64,000 nucleotides of DNA from Gammaproteobacteria bacterium (GTDB taxonomy: Bacteria; Pseudomonadota; Gammaproteobacteria; Coxiellales; Coxiellaceae), in contig JAHFRQ010000002.1 in assembly GCA_023266215.1 (NCBI GenBank), positions 1-64,000 of the forward strand, given 5' to 3'. Under the pieces are notes generated by a model, which saw only the letters and a list, made by a program, of their open reading frames with translations, was not told the DNA's origin and searched no databases. The translations under genes and the position numbers were made by a program. Below, one piece after another: positions 29,793-41,374 of the stretch (positions within the stretch are counted from its first letter, which is position 1; the number at the start of each line of letters is the position of its first letter).

Positions 29793-30620
29793 TTATTTTT
29801 TACGACGGTCACGAATAATCATCTTGCTCGTAAATTTATTTTTACGAGTTTTATAACCCTTAGTCGGAACACCAGTGGGGCTTACTGGATGACGACCACC
29901 TGATGTTTTACCTTCACCACCACCATGGGGATGATCAACTGGATTCATCGCAACGCCTCGAACTGTGGGTCTAATACCACGCCAACGTGCAGCACCGGCT
30001 TTTCCAAGCGAGCGAAGGTTATGCTCAGCATTGGCAACTTCACCGATACTAGCCTTGCAATCAATAAGTACTTTTCTCATTTCACCAGAGCGCAAGCGTA
30101 AAATAGCATACCCGCTTTCTTTTGCTGCAAGCTGGGCTGAAGTTCCCGCGCTTCTAATCATTTGCGCGCCTTTTCCAGGCTTTAATTCAACGCAATGAAT
30201 CGTAGCACCCAACGGAATATTTTGCAGTGTTAAACAATTTCCAGCTTTGATTGGAGAATTATCGCCTGACAAAATTTCGTCACCTTGACGCAACCCTTTT
30301 GGGGCAACAATGTAACGTCTTTCACCATCGGCATAAACAATCAATGCAAGATGCGCGCTTCTGTTTGGATCATATTCAAGACGATCTACTTTTCCTGGAA
30401 TGCCATCTTTATCTCTTTTAAAGTCAACAATACGGTAGTGTTGCTTATGACCACCGCCTCTGCGACGGACAGTAATTCTACCCACATTATTTCGGCCACT
30501 GCTGCGTGTTTTGGGTGAAATTAACGATTCGCATGGTCTTCCTTTATGAAGATCAGCCTCAACCACTTTCACTACAAAACGTCGGCCTGCCGACGTTGGT
30601 TTTGCCTTTACTAAAGCCAT
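29793..30620 (-). CDS. rplB: 50S ribosomal protein uL2
   Basis: uL2, 275 residues, near the peptidyl transferase centre. The OB and SH3-like domains are followed by the universally conserved [20 protein letters not shown] with the His essential for activity, and the C-terminal [19 protein letters not shown]. Confidence 0.98.
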   Translation of the reverse strand: MALVKAKPTSAGRRFVVKVVEADLHKGRPCESLISPKTRSSGRNNVGRITVRRRGGGHKQHYRIVDFKRDKDGIPGKVDRLEYDPNRSAHLALIVYADGERRYIVAPKGLRQGDEILSGDNSPIKAGNCLTLQNIPLGATIHCVELKPGKGAQMIRSAGTSAQLAAKESGYAILRLRSGEMRKVLIDCKASIGEVANAEHNLRSLGKAGAARWRGIRPTVRGVAMNPVDHPHGGGEGKTSGGRHPVSPTGVPTKGYKTRKNKFTSKMIIRDRRKK

Positions 30621-30641
30621 TTTTCTAACACTCCAAAATCA

Positions 30642-30932
30642 CTACGCTAAATTAATTTCTTGTCCAGCTTCCAGCACTACGTAAGCTTTTTTCCATGAAC
30701 CAGCCTTTCCAGCCACTCGTCCGAATTTTATTGCTCGCGCGCCCTTTACGTTGCAAATGTTAACTGACTTAACAGCAACACCAAACATTTTTTCAACCGC
30801 CGCTTTTACTTCGCTTTTATTTGTGCTTTTGATTACCTTAAAAGCATATTGACGGCAATTATTGGTTCCATTATTTGCTTTTTCAGATACATGAGGCTCT
30901 AGCAAAATATTGTATAAATTTTCTTTTCTCAC
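30642..30932 (-). CDS. rplW: 50S ribosomal protein uL23
   Basis: uL23, 96 residues, the main docking site for trigger factor and SRP at the exit. Signatures: [37 protein letters not shown] and [19 protein letters not shown]. It appears to start with GTG (30930-30932), which overlaps the rplD stop as GTGA. Confidence 0.95.
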   Translation of the reverse strand: MRKENLYNILLEPHVSEKANNGTNNCRQYAFKVIKSTNKSEVKAAVEKMFGVAVKSVNICNVKGARAIKFGRVAGKAGSWKKAYVVLEAGQEINLA

Positions 30933-31531
30933 GCTAAAGACTCCTCAAGCTTTTTCATTGCATCAACTGTCATCAATACTTTCTCAAATGAAAGTAGATT
31001 AACCGGACTTACTTTTGTATAGTCACAAACATCTACAAAGGGTAGGTTCTGCGCTGCCATGCTCAGGTTTTTATTTTCACCTGATTGGATAATAAGTACG
31101 TCGCTTAAATTCATCCCTTTCAAATAACCTACCAGTTCCTTTGTTTTAGGAGCCGGTAATTCTATCGCATTTATCAGCACAAATCGATCTTGACGTAGCA
31201 ATTCTGACAAAATAATTTTTATGCCCTTCTTGTACATTTTTTTATTCAATTTTTGCTCAAAACTACGCGGTTTGGCTGCAAATGTAACACCGCCGCCACG
31301 CCATAGTGGCCCACGAGAAGTACCCGCACGTGCTCGACCCGTTCCCTTTTGTTTCCACGGCTTAGCACCACCACCTGCAACTTCTGCTCGTGTTTTTTGT
31401 GCTTTGCTGCCTTGACGGCCCGCTGCCTGATAAGCTGTCAGAATCTGATGGACCAAACCTTCATTGAGCTCGCACCCAAAAATCTGATCTGAAACTTCAA
31501 CTGATGAGCCACCATTGATTGTTAATTTCAT
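30929..31531 (-). CDS. rplD: 50S ribosomal protein uL4
   Basis: uL4, 200 residues. The tunnel loop with the Arg/Gly-rich [20 protein letters not shown] reaches the macrolide site. In E. coli uL4 represses its own operon through the S10 leader; here only 14 bases separate tuf from rpsJ, so no such leader can exist at the usual place. Confidence 0.97.
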   Translation of the reverse strand: MKLTINGGSSVEVSDQIFGCELNEGLVHQILTAYQAAGRQGSKAQKTRAEVAGGGAKPWKQKGTGRARAGTSRGPLWRGGGVTFAAKPRSFEQKLNKKMYKKGIKIILSELLRQDRFVLINAIELPAPKTKELVGYLKGMNLSDVLIIQSGENKNLSMAAQNLPFVDVCDYTKVSPVNLLSFEKVLMTVDAMKKLEESLA

Positions 31532-32184
31532 TTACCGGCTCCTTTTTTTCTTTTGACTGTTGCTTTGAGGACAACATATCCACCTGCTGTTCCAGGTATC
31601 GCGCCTTTCACTAAAATAAAGTTGCGATCTGCATCGATTTTAATAACAGGTTGGTTGATCGCGCTGCGATTCACATTACCCAAATGCCCCGCCATTTTTT
31701 TACCTTTGAAAACACGTCCTGGCGTTTGTCTTTGTCCTGTTGAGCCATGCGCACGGTGAGAAAGTGAGTTACCGTGTGTGGCATCTTGCATGGTGAAATG
31801 GTGGCGTTTAATAACACCAGCAAAACCTTTACCCATTGAAACACCCTGGATATCAAGATACTGGCCTTCTTGAAAGAGTGCGACTGTAATGCTATCGCCA
31901 ACTTTTATTTCTGATAATTTTGATTTATCAGCTCTAAATTCATGAACCACATCACCCGCATCAACACCCGCTTTAGCAAAGTGCCCAGCCATTGATTTGT
32001 TCACACGAGATGATTTTTTATTTCCAGTCGTAATCTGGATAGCATCATAGCCATCTATGTCACTCGTTTTAACTTGAGTAACACGATTAGGAATTACTTC
32101 AATAACAGTGACAGGGATAGACTCACCCGCATCTGTGAAAACACGAGTCATTCCTCGCTTTAGCCCAACTAAACCAACCGACAT
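31528..32184 (-). CDS. rplC: 50S ribosomal protein uL3
   Basis: uL3, 218 residues, one of the initiators of 50S assembly; its extension reaches the peptidyl transferase centre. Signatures: [20 protein letters not shown], the methylatable-Gln loop [20 protein letters not shown], and the basic C-terminus VKRKKGAGK. Overlaps rplD as ATGA. Confidence 0.97.
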   Translation of the reverse strand: MSVGLVGLKRGMTRVFTDAGESIPVTVIEVIPNRVTQVKTSDIDGYDAIQITTGNKKSSRVNKSMAGHFAKAGVDAGDVVHEFRADKSKLSEIKVGDSITVALFQEGQYLDIQGVSMGKGFAGVIKRHHFTMQDATHGNSLSHRAHGSTGQRQTPGRVFKGKKMAGHLGNVNRSAINQPVIKIDADRNFILVKGAIPGTAGGYVVLKATVKRKKGAGK

Positions 32185-32205
32185 TTTATTTCTCCAAAAC
32201 TACAA

Positions 32206-32538
32206 TTACTCAACACTCTCAACACTAATCTGAACATCAACACCCGCCGCTAAATCTAAGCGCATCAAGGCATCAACCGTTTTTTCAGTTGGCTGTAAAA
32301 TATCAACCAAGCGTTTATGAGTTCTAATTTCATATTGATCTCTCGCATGTTTATCAACGTGCGGCGAAACCAAAACAGTAAATCGCTCAATTTTTGTTGG
32401 CAAAGGAATCGGACCCTTAATTCTGGCACCGGTACGCTTCGCTGTATTAACGATTTCTTTTGTAGAGCGGTCAATCAGCTTATGATCGAATGCTTTTAAT
32501 CGAATTCTGATACGCTGATTATTATTAACTATTGCCAT
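32206..32538 (-). CDS. rpsJ: 30S ribosomal protein uS10
   Basis: uS10 (NusE), 110 residues, a head protein that also serves in antitermination with NusB and NusG. Signatures: [40 protein letters not shown] and [15 protein letters not shown]. The N-terminus (MAIVNNNQR) is a few residues longer than in E. coli. It lies 14 bases after tuf. Confidence 0.97.
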   Translation of the reverse strand: MAIVNNNQRIRIRLKAFDHKLIDRSTKEIVNTAKRTGARIKGPIPLPTKIERFTVLVSPHVDKHARDQYEIRTHKRLVDILQPTEKTVDALMRLDLAAGVDVQISVESVE

Positions 32539-32552
32539 GACTTTTTTCCTAA

Positions 32553-33743
32553 CTACTCAATAATTTTAGCGACGACACCTGCACCCACTGTGCGGCCACC
32601 TTCGCGGATTGCAAAACGCAATCCTTCTTCCATCGCAACGGGAGCGATGAGCTCTACCTTCATCTTTACGTTGTCGCCTGGCATTACCATTTCTACGCCT
32701 TCTGGTAATTCACATGCACCGGTTACGTCTGTCGTTCTAAAATAGAATTGTGGACGATAGCCTTTAAAAAATGGTGTGTGACGTCCGCCTTCTTCTTTCG
32801 ATAGCACGTATACTTCTGCTTCGAACTTGGTGTGCGGTGTAATAGAACCTGGTTTTGCAAGCACTTGACCACGTTCTACGTCTTCACGTTTTGTACCACG
32901 TAAAAGGACGCCTACATTATCACCAGCACGGCCTTCATCCAAGAGTTTTCTGAACATTTCGACGCCGGTGCAAGTTGAACGTGCAGTTGGGCGGATACCG
33001 ATGATTTCAATATCTTCACCGACTTTAACAATACCGCGTTCAATACGGCCGGTTACAACGGTTCCACGACCTGAAATTGAGAATACGTCTTCAATAGGCA
33101 TCAAGAAAGGCTTGTCGATGTCACGTTTAGGTGCTGGGATATACGCATCCATTGTTTCAACGAGTTTCACAACAGCAGGAACACCGTATTGACCTTGATC
33201 GCCTTCGAGTGCTTTTAAAGCAGAGCCGATGATGATCGGTGTTTTATCGCCAGGGAAGTTGTATGTTGTTAATAGATCGCGTACTTCCATTTCAACTAAT
33301 TCTAATAGTTCTGCGTCATCGACCATGTCAGCTTTGTTAAGAAATACCACGATGTATGGCACACCCACTTGGCGAGCAAGCAAGATATGTTCACGTGTTT
33401 GTGGCATAGGGCCGTCTGCAGCGGACACGACTAAAATTGCGCCGTCCATTTGAGCGGCACCCGTGATCATGTTTTTAACGTAGTCAGCATGTCCTGGGCA
33501 ATCTACGTGTGCGTAGTGTCTTTTTTCACTTTGGTATTCAACGTGTGAAGTCGCAATGGTAATACCACGTGCTTTTTCTTCTGGGGCTTTGTCGATTTTA
33601 TCGAATGCCAATGCTTCGCCACCGAACTTTTCTGACATGCATTTTGTTAATGCCGCAGTAAGCGTGGTTTTACCATGATCGACGTGACCGATGGTACCAA
33701 CGTTGACGTGTTCTTTATCGCGTATAAATTTTTCTTTGGACAT
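32553..33743 (-). CDS. tuf: Elongation factor Tu, copy 1
   Basis: EF-Tu, 396 residues from the ATG at 33743 ([16 protein letters not shown]). A longer upstream reading frame is rejected because the ribosome binding site AAAGGGGA lies just before this ATG, 13 bases after fusA. G-domain motifs: G1 [11 protein letters not shown]3 [16 protein letters not shown]4 NKADMVDD. It delivers aminoacyl-tRNA to the ribosome. The protein is identical to the product of 48958-50148, and the DNA appears identical as well. This copy closes the str operon. Confidence 0.98.
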   Translation of the reverse strand: MSKEKFIRDKEHVNVGTIGHVDHGKTTLTAALTKCMSEKFGGEALAFDKIDKAPEEKARGITIATSHVEYQSEKRHYAHVDCPGHADYVKNMITGAAQMDGAILVVSAADGPMPQTREHILLARQVGVPYIVVFLNKADMVDDAELLELVEMEVRDLLTTYNFPGDKTPIIIGSALKALEGDQGQYGVPAVVKLVETMDAYIPAPKRDIDKPFLMPIEDVFSISGRGTVVTGRIERGIVKVGEDIEIIGIRPTARSTCTGVEMFRKLLDEGRAGDNVGVLLRGTKREDVERGQVLAKPGSITPHTKFEAEVYVLSKEEGGRHTPFFKGYRPQFYFRTTDVTGACELPEGVEMVMPGDNVKMKVELIAPVAMEEGLRFAIREGGRTVGAGVVAKIIE

Positions 33744-33756
33744 TGCTTTTTCCCCT

Positions 33757-35862
33757 TTACTTTTGACTAGATTGTTTTTTAATAACCGCTTCTGCAATAC
33801 TTGCAGGCGCTTCCGAATATCTTAAAAATTCCATTGTGTAAGTCGCTCTACCTTGGCTCATTGATCTAAGATCGGTCGCATAACCAAACATCTCAGCCAA
33901 AGGAACATGTGCATCAACGATCTTTCCAGATGGGCCTTCATCCATACCATGAATAACACCGCGTCGACGATTTAAGTCACCAACGACGTCACCCATATAA
34001 TCATCAGGAGTAACCACTTCCACTTTCATCATTGGCTCAAGTAATATCGCGCCCGCTTTTGCAGCGCCTTCTTTAAAGCCAATAGATCCTGCGATTTTAA
34101 ATGCCATTTCGTTAGAATCGACATCGTGGTACGAACCATCAAACAAAGTAACTTTAACGTCGACCACTGGAAATCCAGCGATAACACCGTTTTGCATTTG
34201 TTCCTTAATACCCTTTTCAACGGCTGGAATATATTCTCGCGGAATTGCACCACCCACAACTTCATTGGCAAATTCAAACCCTTCGCCCAGCGGTTTTGGC
34301 TCAAGACGCAACCAAACATGTCCGTATTGACCACGGCCACCGGTTTGACGAATATACTTTCCTTCTTGCTCAACTTGCTTCTTGATCGTTTCTCGATAAG
34401 CAACCTGTGGCTTACCAACATTGGCATCTACTTTAAATTCGCGCATCATACGATCAACAATAATTTCCAAATGCAATTCGCCCATACCAGAAATAATGGT
34501 TTGACCTGTTTCTTCATCTGTGTGAACTCGAAATGATGGATCTTCTTGCGCCAATTTACCCAAAGCAACACCCATCTTTTCTTGATCGGCTTTTGTTTTT
34601 GGTTCAACAGCAACAGAAATAACAGGTTCTGGAAATTCCATTTTTTCCAGTGTAATTACTTTATCGAGATCACACAGCGTGTCACCGGTTGTTACGTTTT
34701 TCATGCCCACTAAAGCTGCGATGTCGCCAGAATGAATTTCTTTAATTTCTTCTCGTGTATTAGCATGCATTTGTAAAATACGGCCAATACGTTCTTTTTT
34801 GAATTTAATGGGGTTATAAACAGTATCGCCTGATTTTGCACTGCCAGAATAAACGCGAATAAAAGTTAACGTGCCGACAAATGGATCTGTCATAATTTTA
34901 AATGCTAGTGCAGCAAAAGGTGCCGCATCATCTGCTTTACGCGTATCAGGCTCGCCTTTTTCTGTTTCGCCATGAATCGCCACAACATCTTCCGGTGAAG
35001 GCAAGTATTCAATAACGGCATCAAGCATTGCTTGAACACCTTTATTTTTAAATGCTGAACCACACAAAACCGGAACAATTTGGCTGGCAACTGTACGCGC
35101 GCGCAAACCCAGTTTAATTTCTTCCGCGGTTAATTCACCCGTTTCTAAATATTTTTCCATCAACTGATCATTTGCTTCTGCCGCAGCTTCAATCATTTTG
35201 TCGCGCCACATTTTGCAATCAGCAAGCATATTTTCTGGGATGTCGCGAGGCTCATAGGTCATTCCGCGATCTTCTTCATTCCAATAAATCGCTTTCATGC
35301 GAATTAAATCAACCACGCCTTCAAAATTTTCTTCAGCACCGATTGGCAATTGAAGCGGAACAGGTCTGCCATTTAAGCGTTTTTCAATTTGGCCGACGAC
35401 GCGGAGAAAGTTTGCACCCGCGCGATCCATTTTATTAACAAACGCAATACGTGGAACACCATATTTATTTGCTTGACGCCACACTGTTTCGCTTTGCGGC
35501 TCAACACCACCAACGGAACAAAAAACAGCAACCGCGCCATCTAAAACTTTTAATGATCTTTCAACTTCAATCGTAAAATCGACGTGACCTGGGGTATCAA
35601 TAATATTAATGCGATGATTGGCGAATTGCTTATCCATGCCTTGCCAATGACAAGTCGTTGCCGCAGAAGTAATGGTAATACCGCGCTCTTGTTCTTGCTC
35701 CATCCAATCCATAACGGCACTGCCTTCATGCACTTCACCCATTTTATGAGAGACGCCAGTGTAATAAAGCACGCGTTCGGTTGTGGTCGTTTTTCCAGCG
35801 TCAATATGGGCCATAATGCCAATATTGCGAGTATGTTTTAAGGGTGTTGTGCGTGTTGACAT
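33757..35862 (-). CDS. fusA: Elongation factor G
   Basis: EF-G, 701 residues, the translocase and, with RRF, recycling GTPase. G1 [19 protein letters not shown] near residue 18, G2 around [12 protein letters not shown]3 [16 protein letters not shown] and G4 NKMDRAG are intact, followed by the domain IV and V signatures ([31 protein letters not shown]). It is placed 7 bases after rpsG. Confidence 0.98.
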   Translation of the reverse strand: MSTRTTPLKHTRNIGIMAHIDAGKTTTTERVLYYTGVSHKMGEVHEGSAVMDWMEQEQERGITITSAATTCHWQGMDKQFANHRINIIDTPGHVDFTIEVERSLKVLDGAVAVFCSVGGVEPQSETVWRQANKYGVPRIAFVNKMDRAGANFLRVVGQIEKRLNGRPVPLQLPIGAEENFEGVVDLIRMKAIYWNEEDRGMTYEPRDIPENMLADCKMWRDKMIEAAAEANDQLMEKYLETGELTAEEIKLGLRARTVASQIVPVLCGSAFKNKGVQAMLDAVIEYLPSPEDVVAIHGETEKGEPDTRKADDAAPFAALAFKIMTDPFVGTLTFIRVYSGSAKSGDTVYNPIKFKKERIGRILQMHANTREEIKEIHSGDIAALVGMKNVTTGDTLCDLDKVITLEKMEFPEPVISVAVEPKTKADQEKMGVALGKLAQEDPSFRVHTDEETGQTIISGMGELHLEIIVDRMMREFKVDANVGKPQVAYRETIKKQVEQEGKYIRQTGGRGQYGHVWLRLEPKPLGEGFEFANEVVGGAIPREYIPAVEKGIKEQMQNGVIAGFPVVDVKVTLFDGSYHDVDSNEMAFKIAGSIGFKEGAAKAGAILLEPMMKVEVVTPDDYMGDVVGDLNRRRGVIHGMDEGPSGKIVDAHVPLAEMFGYATDLRSMSQGRATYTMEFLRYSEAPASIAEAVIKKQSSQK

Positions 35863-35868
35863 ATCAAA

Positions 35869-36444
35869 TTACCACCGATAATGTGCGAATGCTTGGTTTG
35901 CTTTAGCCATACGATGCACGTCTTCACGTTTTTTTACAGCACCGCCTCTTCCTTCGATTGCGTCTAAAATTTCATTTCCTAAACGAATCACCATTGTTTT
36001 TTCATTGCGAGTATTTGCATATTCAACAACCCAGCGCATTGCCAACGTTAAACGTCTTGCAGCACGAATTTCAACGGGGACTTGATAAGTCGAACCACCC
36101 ACGCGACGAGATTTAACCTCGACTGACGGTGTTACGTTTTCAAGTGCTTTTTTAAATGCATTAATGGCAGCCGCACGCGATGCTTCATCTTCGCGAATAT
36201 CACCTGTTATTTTTGCAGCAGAAGCAATCGCTTCTTGAGAATCTATAGTTTCTGCAACAGTGGATAATTTATTTGTTTTCTTTAATTGTTTTACAACAAA
36301 ATCAAGTGCGCCATACACAGCATTTTCCGCAACTGATTTTTTTCCTGCTTGCATAACAGAATTAATAAATTTTGCTAGTAACTTACTTTTAAAAAGCGGG
36401 TCAGGCAAAATTTCTCTTTTTGGGGCTGCTTTACGTCTAGCCAT
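35869..36444 (-). CDS. rpsG: 30S ribosomal protein uS7 with 35-residue insertion
   Basis: uS7, 191 residues, the head protein that nucleates 3'-domain assembly, contacts E-site tRNA and in E. coli represses the str operon. The N-terminal [17 protein letters not shown] and the core [20 protein letters not shown] are normal, but [10 protein letters not shown] begins at residue 108 against 73 in E. coli. The extra ~35 residues fall between about 54 and 90 and are rich in Ala, Thr, Ser and acidic residues. The C-terminus stops at AFAHYRW, without the E. coli K-12-type extension. I believe Coxiella uS7 is also long here, but have not checked. Confidence 0.96.
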   Translation of the reverse strand: MARRKAAPKREILPDPLFKSKLLAKFINSVMQAGKKSVAENAVYGALDFVVKQLKKTNKLSTVAETIDSQEAIASAAKITGDIREDEASRAAAINAFKKALENVTPSVEVKSRRVGGSTYQVPVEIRAARRLTLAMRWVVEYANTRNEKTMVIRLGNEILDAIEGRGGAVKKREDVHRMAKANQAFAHYRW

Positions 36445-36458
36445 TACTTCATCTCCAA

Positions 36459-36833
36459 TTATTCTTTAGGTTTCTTAGCGCCATATTTCGAACGTCCGCG
36501 ACGACGACCTGTAACACCTGCGATATCCAAGCTACCACGCACAACGTGATAACGAACACCTGGTAAATCTTTTACACGACCACCGCGAATCAATACGACC
36601 GAGTGCTCTTGTAGATTATGGCCTTCACCACCGATGTAGGCAGTTACTTCACTACCATTGGTTACGCGAACACGCGCAACTTTACGTAATGCAGAGTTTG
36701 GTTTTTTGGGCGTGATTGTGTAAACGCGTGTGCACACACCTCTTCGCTGCGGACAACCCGCCAGCGCAGGTACGTTTGTCTTTTTCACGCTGACTACGCG
36801 TGGTTTTCTTACCAGCTGATTAATTCTAGCCAT
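36459..36833 (-). CDS. rpsL: 30S ribosomal protein uS12
   Basis: uS12, 124 residues, in the decoding centre. The loop [20 protein letters not shown] has the wild-type Lys, and the [13 protein letters not shown] loop is wild-type too, so no streptomycin-resistance substitution is seen. First gene of the str operon, about 125 bases downstream of a strong promoter. Confidence 0.98.
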   Translation of the reverse strand: MARINQLVRKPRVVSVKKTNVPALAGCPQRRGVCTRVYTITPKKPNSALRKVARVRVTNGSEVTAYIGGEGHNLQEHSVVLIRGGRVKDLPGVRYHVVRGSLDIAGVTGRRRGRSKYGAKKPKE

Positions 36834-36953
36834 TATCTAGATTTCTCCAATAAAAACAGCGTCAGATCAATCATCTTACTTTGTTAAGATGACTCTGCCC
36901 GCTGTATTCAAACTAAAAACACAACAGAAACGTATCGAATAAACGGATCGGGA

Positions 36954-36983
36954 ATTCTAAAGAAAGCCAGCCGTTCATGTCAA
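36954..36983 (-). promoter_or_regulatory. str operon promoter
   Basis: On the minus strand TTGACA (36978-36983) is followed after 18 bases by TAGAAT (36954-36959). It lies in the only long gap (269 bases) between rpoC and rpsL, with an 8-bp hairpin in the leader (36871-36878 with 36885-36892). It would drive rpsL-rpsG-fusA-tuf and probably the ribosomal operons beyond. Confidence 0.75.
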
Positions 36984-37102
36984 GCAGATTTACTTACATT
37001 GACCTATAAAATCTTAAAAAAACATTTCTAAATCAAGCGTGCAACATCTTACACAAACCTATCGAACAAGAACACATAAAAATCATTTATTTTTCATAAT
37101 TC

Positions 37103-40100
37103 TTATTCTTTCGATGCAGCCTCTTGATTTTGAGCGTCAGAAGAAGACTTCAGCGCTTCACTCAACGCTTGTTCTGCTTCATCAGCAGTCACTGTTTTTG
37201 TCTGCGCTTCAATAAGCCCAACTGCTTTTTCGCGACGCTGCACGTGATACGCAAAGCCTGTACCCGCAGGAATCAAGCGTCCTACAATCACGTTTTCTTT
37301 TAATCCGCGCAACTCATCGGATTTTCCAGCAACCGACGCGCCAGTTAAAACTCGCGTTGTTTCTTGGAATGAAGCTGCTGAAATAAATGATTCAGTCGCC
37401 AACGATGCTTTAGTAATACCCAACAATATAGGTTGGTATGTTCCGCGCAAACCGCTGTCTTTTTCAACTTTAGCGTTTGCTTCGCGCATTGCAATATACT
37501 CAACTTGCTCGCCCTTCAAGTAAGGCGTATCACCTGACTCAAGAACAGCCACTTTTCTGAGCATTTGACGAATAATGACTTCGATGTGTTTATCATTAAT
37601 TCTCACGCCTTGTAGTCGATAAACATCTTGCACTTCGTTCACAATATAATTCGCCAACGTGCTCACACCCAATAATCTTAAAATATCATGTGGGTCAACC
37701 GGTCCGTCAGAAATAACTTCTCCTCTTGCAACCGTTTCGCCTTCAAAGACGTTGACACGACGCCATTTCGGAATAAGCTCTTCATAAACAGTACCGTCTT
37801 GCGCTGTAATAACAAGACGACCTTTGTCTTTGGTTTCTTTACCGAAGCTCACGATACCTGAAATTTCAGCTAAAATAGCCGCGTCTTTTGGTTTTCTTGC
37901 TTCGAATAAATCTGCAACACGTGGTAAACCACCTGTAATATCGCGTGTTTTTGATGTTTCTTGCGGAATACGCGCAATAACGTCACCCACCGATACCGCT
38001 GCATTGTCTTCTTTAGAAATAAACGTGCCTTCAGGTAAATAATACTGCGCAGGCACTTTTCCACCCGCCAAGGTAATATCATTTCCTGATTCATCAACTA
38101 ACTTAACCATCGCGCGCATTTCTTTGCCGCTGGGTCCACGTTGTTTTGCATTGGTTACTACAACGCTTGTCAAACCAGTCAACTCATCCGTTTGACGCTT
38201 CATAGTAACGCCATCGACTAAATCAACGAACTTAAGCTTACCCGCGACTTCCGTGATAATAGGATGCGTGTGCGGATCCCACTGAGCAACTATCTGACCC
38301 GCTTTTACCATGCCACCATCAACTACTGATAACACAGCACCGTAAGGCAATTTATATTGCTCACGCTCTACGCCATTGGCATCATACACAACCAATTCAC
38401 CCGAACGAGATACGGTAACGAAATTTCCGCTCGCATTTTGCACTGATTTCAAGTTATTTAATTTAACTTTACCATCAGATTTTACCTGGACATTGCTTGC
38501 TGCCGTTGATCTTGACGCCGCGCCTCCGATGTGGAAGGTACGCATGGTTAACTGTGTTCCTGGTTCGCCGATAGATTGCGCCGCAACCACACCGACTGCC
38601 TCACCGATATTAACCAAATGTCCGCGACCTAAATCACGACCATAACACAATGAACAAATTCCATGCTTTGCATCACACATAATAGCGGAACGCACCATAA
38701 CGCGATCAACACTGTGTCGATCTAAAATATCGACAGCGCGTTCATCTAATAATGTATTTTCTTCAAAAAGTACTTCGCCAGATTTCGGATCTAAAACCGA
38801 TTCTACTAATACACGACCCAAAACACGTTCGTGCAATGGTTCAACAACATCACCGCCTTCAATATGCGGCTTCATTTCGATACCATGCGTTGTACCACAA
38901 TCCACTTCTGTCACAACCAAATCTTGTGCCACGTCAACTAAACGACGTGTCAAATAACCTGAGTTTGCAGTCTTTAATGCAGTATCAGCCAACCCTTTAC
39001 GCGCACCGTGTGTTGAAATAAAGTATTGCAACACGTTCAAACCTTCTCGGAAGTTAGCCGTAATAGGTGTTTCAATAATCGCGCCATCTGGTTTTGCCAT
39101 CAAGCCCCGCATACCAGACAATTGACGAATCTGAGCAGCTGATCCTCGAGCACCGGAGTCTGACATCATGTAAATTGAGTTAAACGATGTTTGCTGTACT
39201 GAATTGCCTTTTGCATCAACCACTGTTTCTGTCGCTAATTTATCCATCATCGCCTTAGCCACTTTTTCATTTGCGTGCGACCAAATGTCGACGACTTTAT
39301 TATAGCGCTCACCTTGCGTTACCAAACCTGATGAATATTGTTTTTCAATTTCACGCACTTCTTCTTCGGCTTTCGCAACAATAGTCTGCTTGCTTTCTGG
39401 AACCACTAAATCATCAATGCCGATTGAAATACCAGAATAAGTCGCATATCTAAATCCGGTATACATTAATTGATCGGCAAAAATAACCGTTTCTTTCAAG
39501 CCTAAATTTCGATAGCTGACGTCTAATAATTTCGAGACAGCTTTTTTCGTCATCGCTTTATTAATTAATTCAAATGCCAACCCTTTTGGCACAATTTGCC
39601 ACAACAAAAGACGACCCACCGTCGTATCAACCATGATAAATTGCTCAGCGGCATCTTTATCATCAGCAGTCACTTTTGTTTCATAAATACGTGCTTTAAC
39701 GCGCGCTTGCAAATCAACACTGCCTGTTTCATAGGCACGCACCACTTCATCAACATTGGCAAAAATCATGCCTTCGCCTTTTGAATTAACTTTTTCGCGT
39801 GTCATAAAATACAAGCCCAAGACAACGTCTTGTGTTGGAACAATAACAGGATCACCATTTGCTGGGTGCAAAACGTTATTAGTTGACATCATCAAGGATC
39901 GCGCTTCAAGTTGTGCTTCCAAAGTCAGCGGAACGTGAACAGCCATTTGGTCACCGTCAAAGTCAGCGTTATAAGCTGTACAAACGAGCGGGTGCAATTG
40001 AATTGCTTTACCTTCAACTAAAATTGGCTCAAATGCCTGAATACCCAAGCGGTGCAAAGTCGGTGCGCGGTTTAAAAGCACGGGATGTTCGCGAATGACT

Positions 40101-41338
40101 TCTTCTAAAATATCCCACACTTCTGGCACTTCCATTTCAACCATTTTTTTCGCCGCTTTAATGGTTGTTGCTAAATCACGACGTTGTAATTTGCTATAAA
40201 TAAACGGCTTAAATAATTCGAGCGCCATTTTTTTCGGCAAACCACATTGATGCAATTTTAAATTCGGGCCAACCACGATAACAGAACGACCAGAATAATC
40301 GACGCGTTTACCTAATAGATTTTGACGGAAGCGGCCAGATTTACCTTTAATCATATCTGCCAGCGATTTTAATGGGCGCTTGTTAGAACCCAAAATTGCG
40401 CGACCACGACGACCGTTATCCAATAATGCGTCTACTGCTTCTTGCAGCATGCGTTTTTCATTTCGAACAATAATATCGGGCGCATTTAATTCTAATAATC
40501 TTTTTAAACGATTATTGCGATTAATCACTCGACGGTATAAGTCATTTAAATCAGAAGTTGCAAAACGTCCGCCATCGAGTGGTACCAATGGTCTCAAATC
40601 AGCTGGCAACACCGGCAATACTTCTAAGATCATCCAGTCTGGGCGATTGCCGGATTCTTTAAAGGCACCCAATACTTTTAGTCTTTTTGTGATTTTCTTA
40701 ATTTTGGTTTCAGAAGTCGTCTTAGGTAATTCTTCATGTAGAGACGCAATCTCTTGATCCAAATCAATGCGATGCAATAATTTTTTAATTGCTTCTGCAC
40801 CCATCAAGGCTTCAAAGTCATCGCCATGCTCTTCTAATGCATCAAGATAAGCTTCCTCTGACAGCATTTGGCCAACTTGTAAATCCGTCATGCCAGCATC
40901 AGTCACAATATAGCTTTCGAAATATAATACGCGCTCAATATCGCGCAACGGCATATCCAGCATCATACCGATGCGGGATGGTAAAGATTTTAAATACCAA
41001 ATATGCGCAACAGGACAAGCCAATTCAATATGACCCATGCGATCACGACGTACTTTTGCGAGCGTTACTTCAACGCCGCATTTTTCGCAGACAACACCAC
41101 GGTGTTTTAAACGCTTGTATTTTCCGCACAAGCATTCGTAATCTTTAATGGGTCCGAAAATCTTCGCACAGAATAAACCATCGCGTTCAGGCTTAAACGT
41201 ACGATAGTTAATCGTTTCAGGTTTTCTAACTTCGCCATATGACCATGAACGAATTTCTTCAGGTGATGCTAGCTTAATGCGCAAGGCATTAAATTCAGTC
41301 ACTAATCTTGATTTAACTTGCTTTAATAGATCTCTCAA
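37103..41338 (-). CDS. rpoC: RNA polymerase subunit beta'
   Basis: RpoC, 1411 residues. The N-terminal zinc finger [20 protein letters not shown], the catalytic Mg loop [14 protein letters not shown], and the second zinc site with [19 protein letters not shown] are all present, as are bridge helix and trigger loop signatures ([20 protein letters not shown]). Length is like E. coli, with the gammaproteobacterial trigger-loop insertion. Located 36 bases after rpoB. Confidence 0.98.
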   Translation of the reverse strand: MRDLLKQVKSRLVTEFNALRIKLASPEEIRSWSYGEVRKPETINYRTFKPERDGLFCAKIFGPIKDYECLCGKYKRLKHRGVVCEKCGVEVTLAKVRRDRMGHIELACPVAHIWYLKSLPSRIGMMLDMPLRDIERVLYFESYIVTDAGMTDLQVGQMLSEEAYLDALEEHGDDFEALMGAEAIKKLLHRIDLDQEIASLHEELPKTTSETKIKKITKRLKVLGAFKESGNRPDWMILEVLPVLPADLRPLVPLDGGRFATSDLNDLYRRVINRNNRLKRLLELNAPDIIVRNEKRMLQEAVDALLDNGRRGRAILGSNKRPLKSLADMIKGKSGRFRQNLLGKRVDYSGRSVIVVGPNLKLHQCGLPKKMALELFKPFIYSKLQRRDLATTIKAAKKMVEMEVPEVWDILEEVIREHPVLLNRAPTLHRLGIQAFEPILVEGKAIQLHPLVCTAYNADFDGDQMAVHVPLTLEAQLEARSLMMSTNNVLHPANGDPVIVPTQDVVLGLYFMTREKVNSKGEGMIFANVDEVVRAYETGSVDLQARVKARIYETKVTADDKDAAEQFIMVDTTVGRLLLWQIVPKGLAFELINKAMTKKAVSKLLDVSYRNLGLKETVIFADQLMYTGFRYATYSGISIGIDDLVVPESKQTIVAKAEEEVREIEKQYSSGLVTQGERYNKVVDIWSHANEKVAKAMMDKLATETVVDAKGNSVQQTSFNSIYMMSDSGARGSAAQIRQLSGMRGLMAKPDGAIIETPITANFREGLNVLQYFISTHGARKGLADTALKTANSGYLTRRLVDVAQDLVVTEVDCGTTHGIEMKPHIEGGDVVEPLHERVLGRVLVESVLDPKSGEVLFEENTLLDERAVDILDRHSVDRVMVRSAIMCDAKHGICSLCYGRDLGRGHLVNIGEAVGVVAAQSIGEPGTQLTMRTFHIGGAASRSTAASNVQVKSDGKVKLNNLKSVQNASGNFVTVSRSGELVVYDANGVEREQYKLPYGAVLSVVDGGMVKAGQIVAQWDPHTHPIITEVAGKLKFVDLVDGVTMKRQTDELTGLTSVVVTNAKQRGPSGKEMRAMVKLVDESGNDITLAGGKVPAQYYLPEGTFISKEDNAAVSVGDVIARIPQETSKTRDITGGLPRVADLFEARKPKDAAILAEISGIVSFGKETKDKGRLVITAQDGTVYEELIPKWRRVNVFEGETVARGEVISDGPVDPHDILRLLGVSTLANYIVNEVQDVYRLQGVRINDKHIEVIIRQMLRKVAVLESGDTPYLKGEQVEYIAMREANAKVEKDSGLRGTYQPILLGITKASLATESFISAASFQETTRVLTGASVAGKSDELRGLKENVIVGRLIPAGTGFAYHVQRREKAVGLIEAQTKTVTADEAEQALSEALKSSSDAQNQEAASKE

Positions 41339-41374
41339 GATGACGCCCTCGTGCTTAAATTAAAAACCACATTA

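Noticed and set aside
32553-33797. N-terminally extended EF-Tu (414 residues; likewise 404 at the second copy)
   Set aside because: The extensions differ between copies, include the ribosome binding sites, and the identity begins exactly at MSKEKF.
36871-36892. Hairpin in the str leader as the rpoC terminator
   Set aside because: It lies downstream of the str promoter and about 210 bases from the rpoC stop, and no T-run follows directly.
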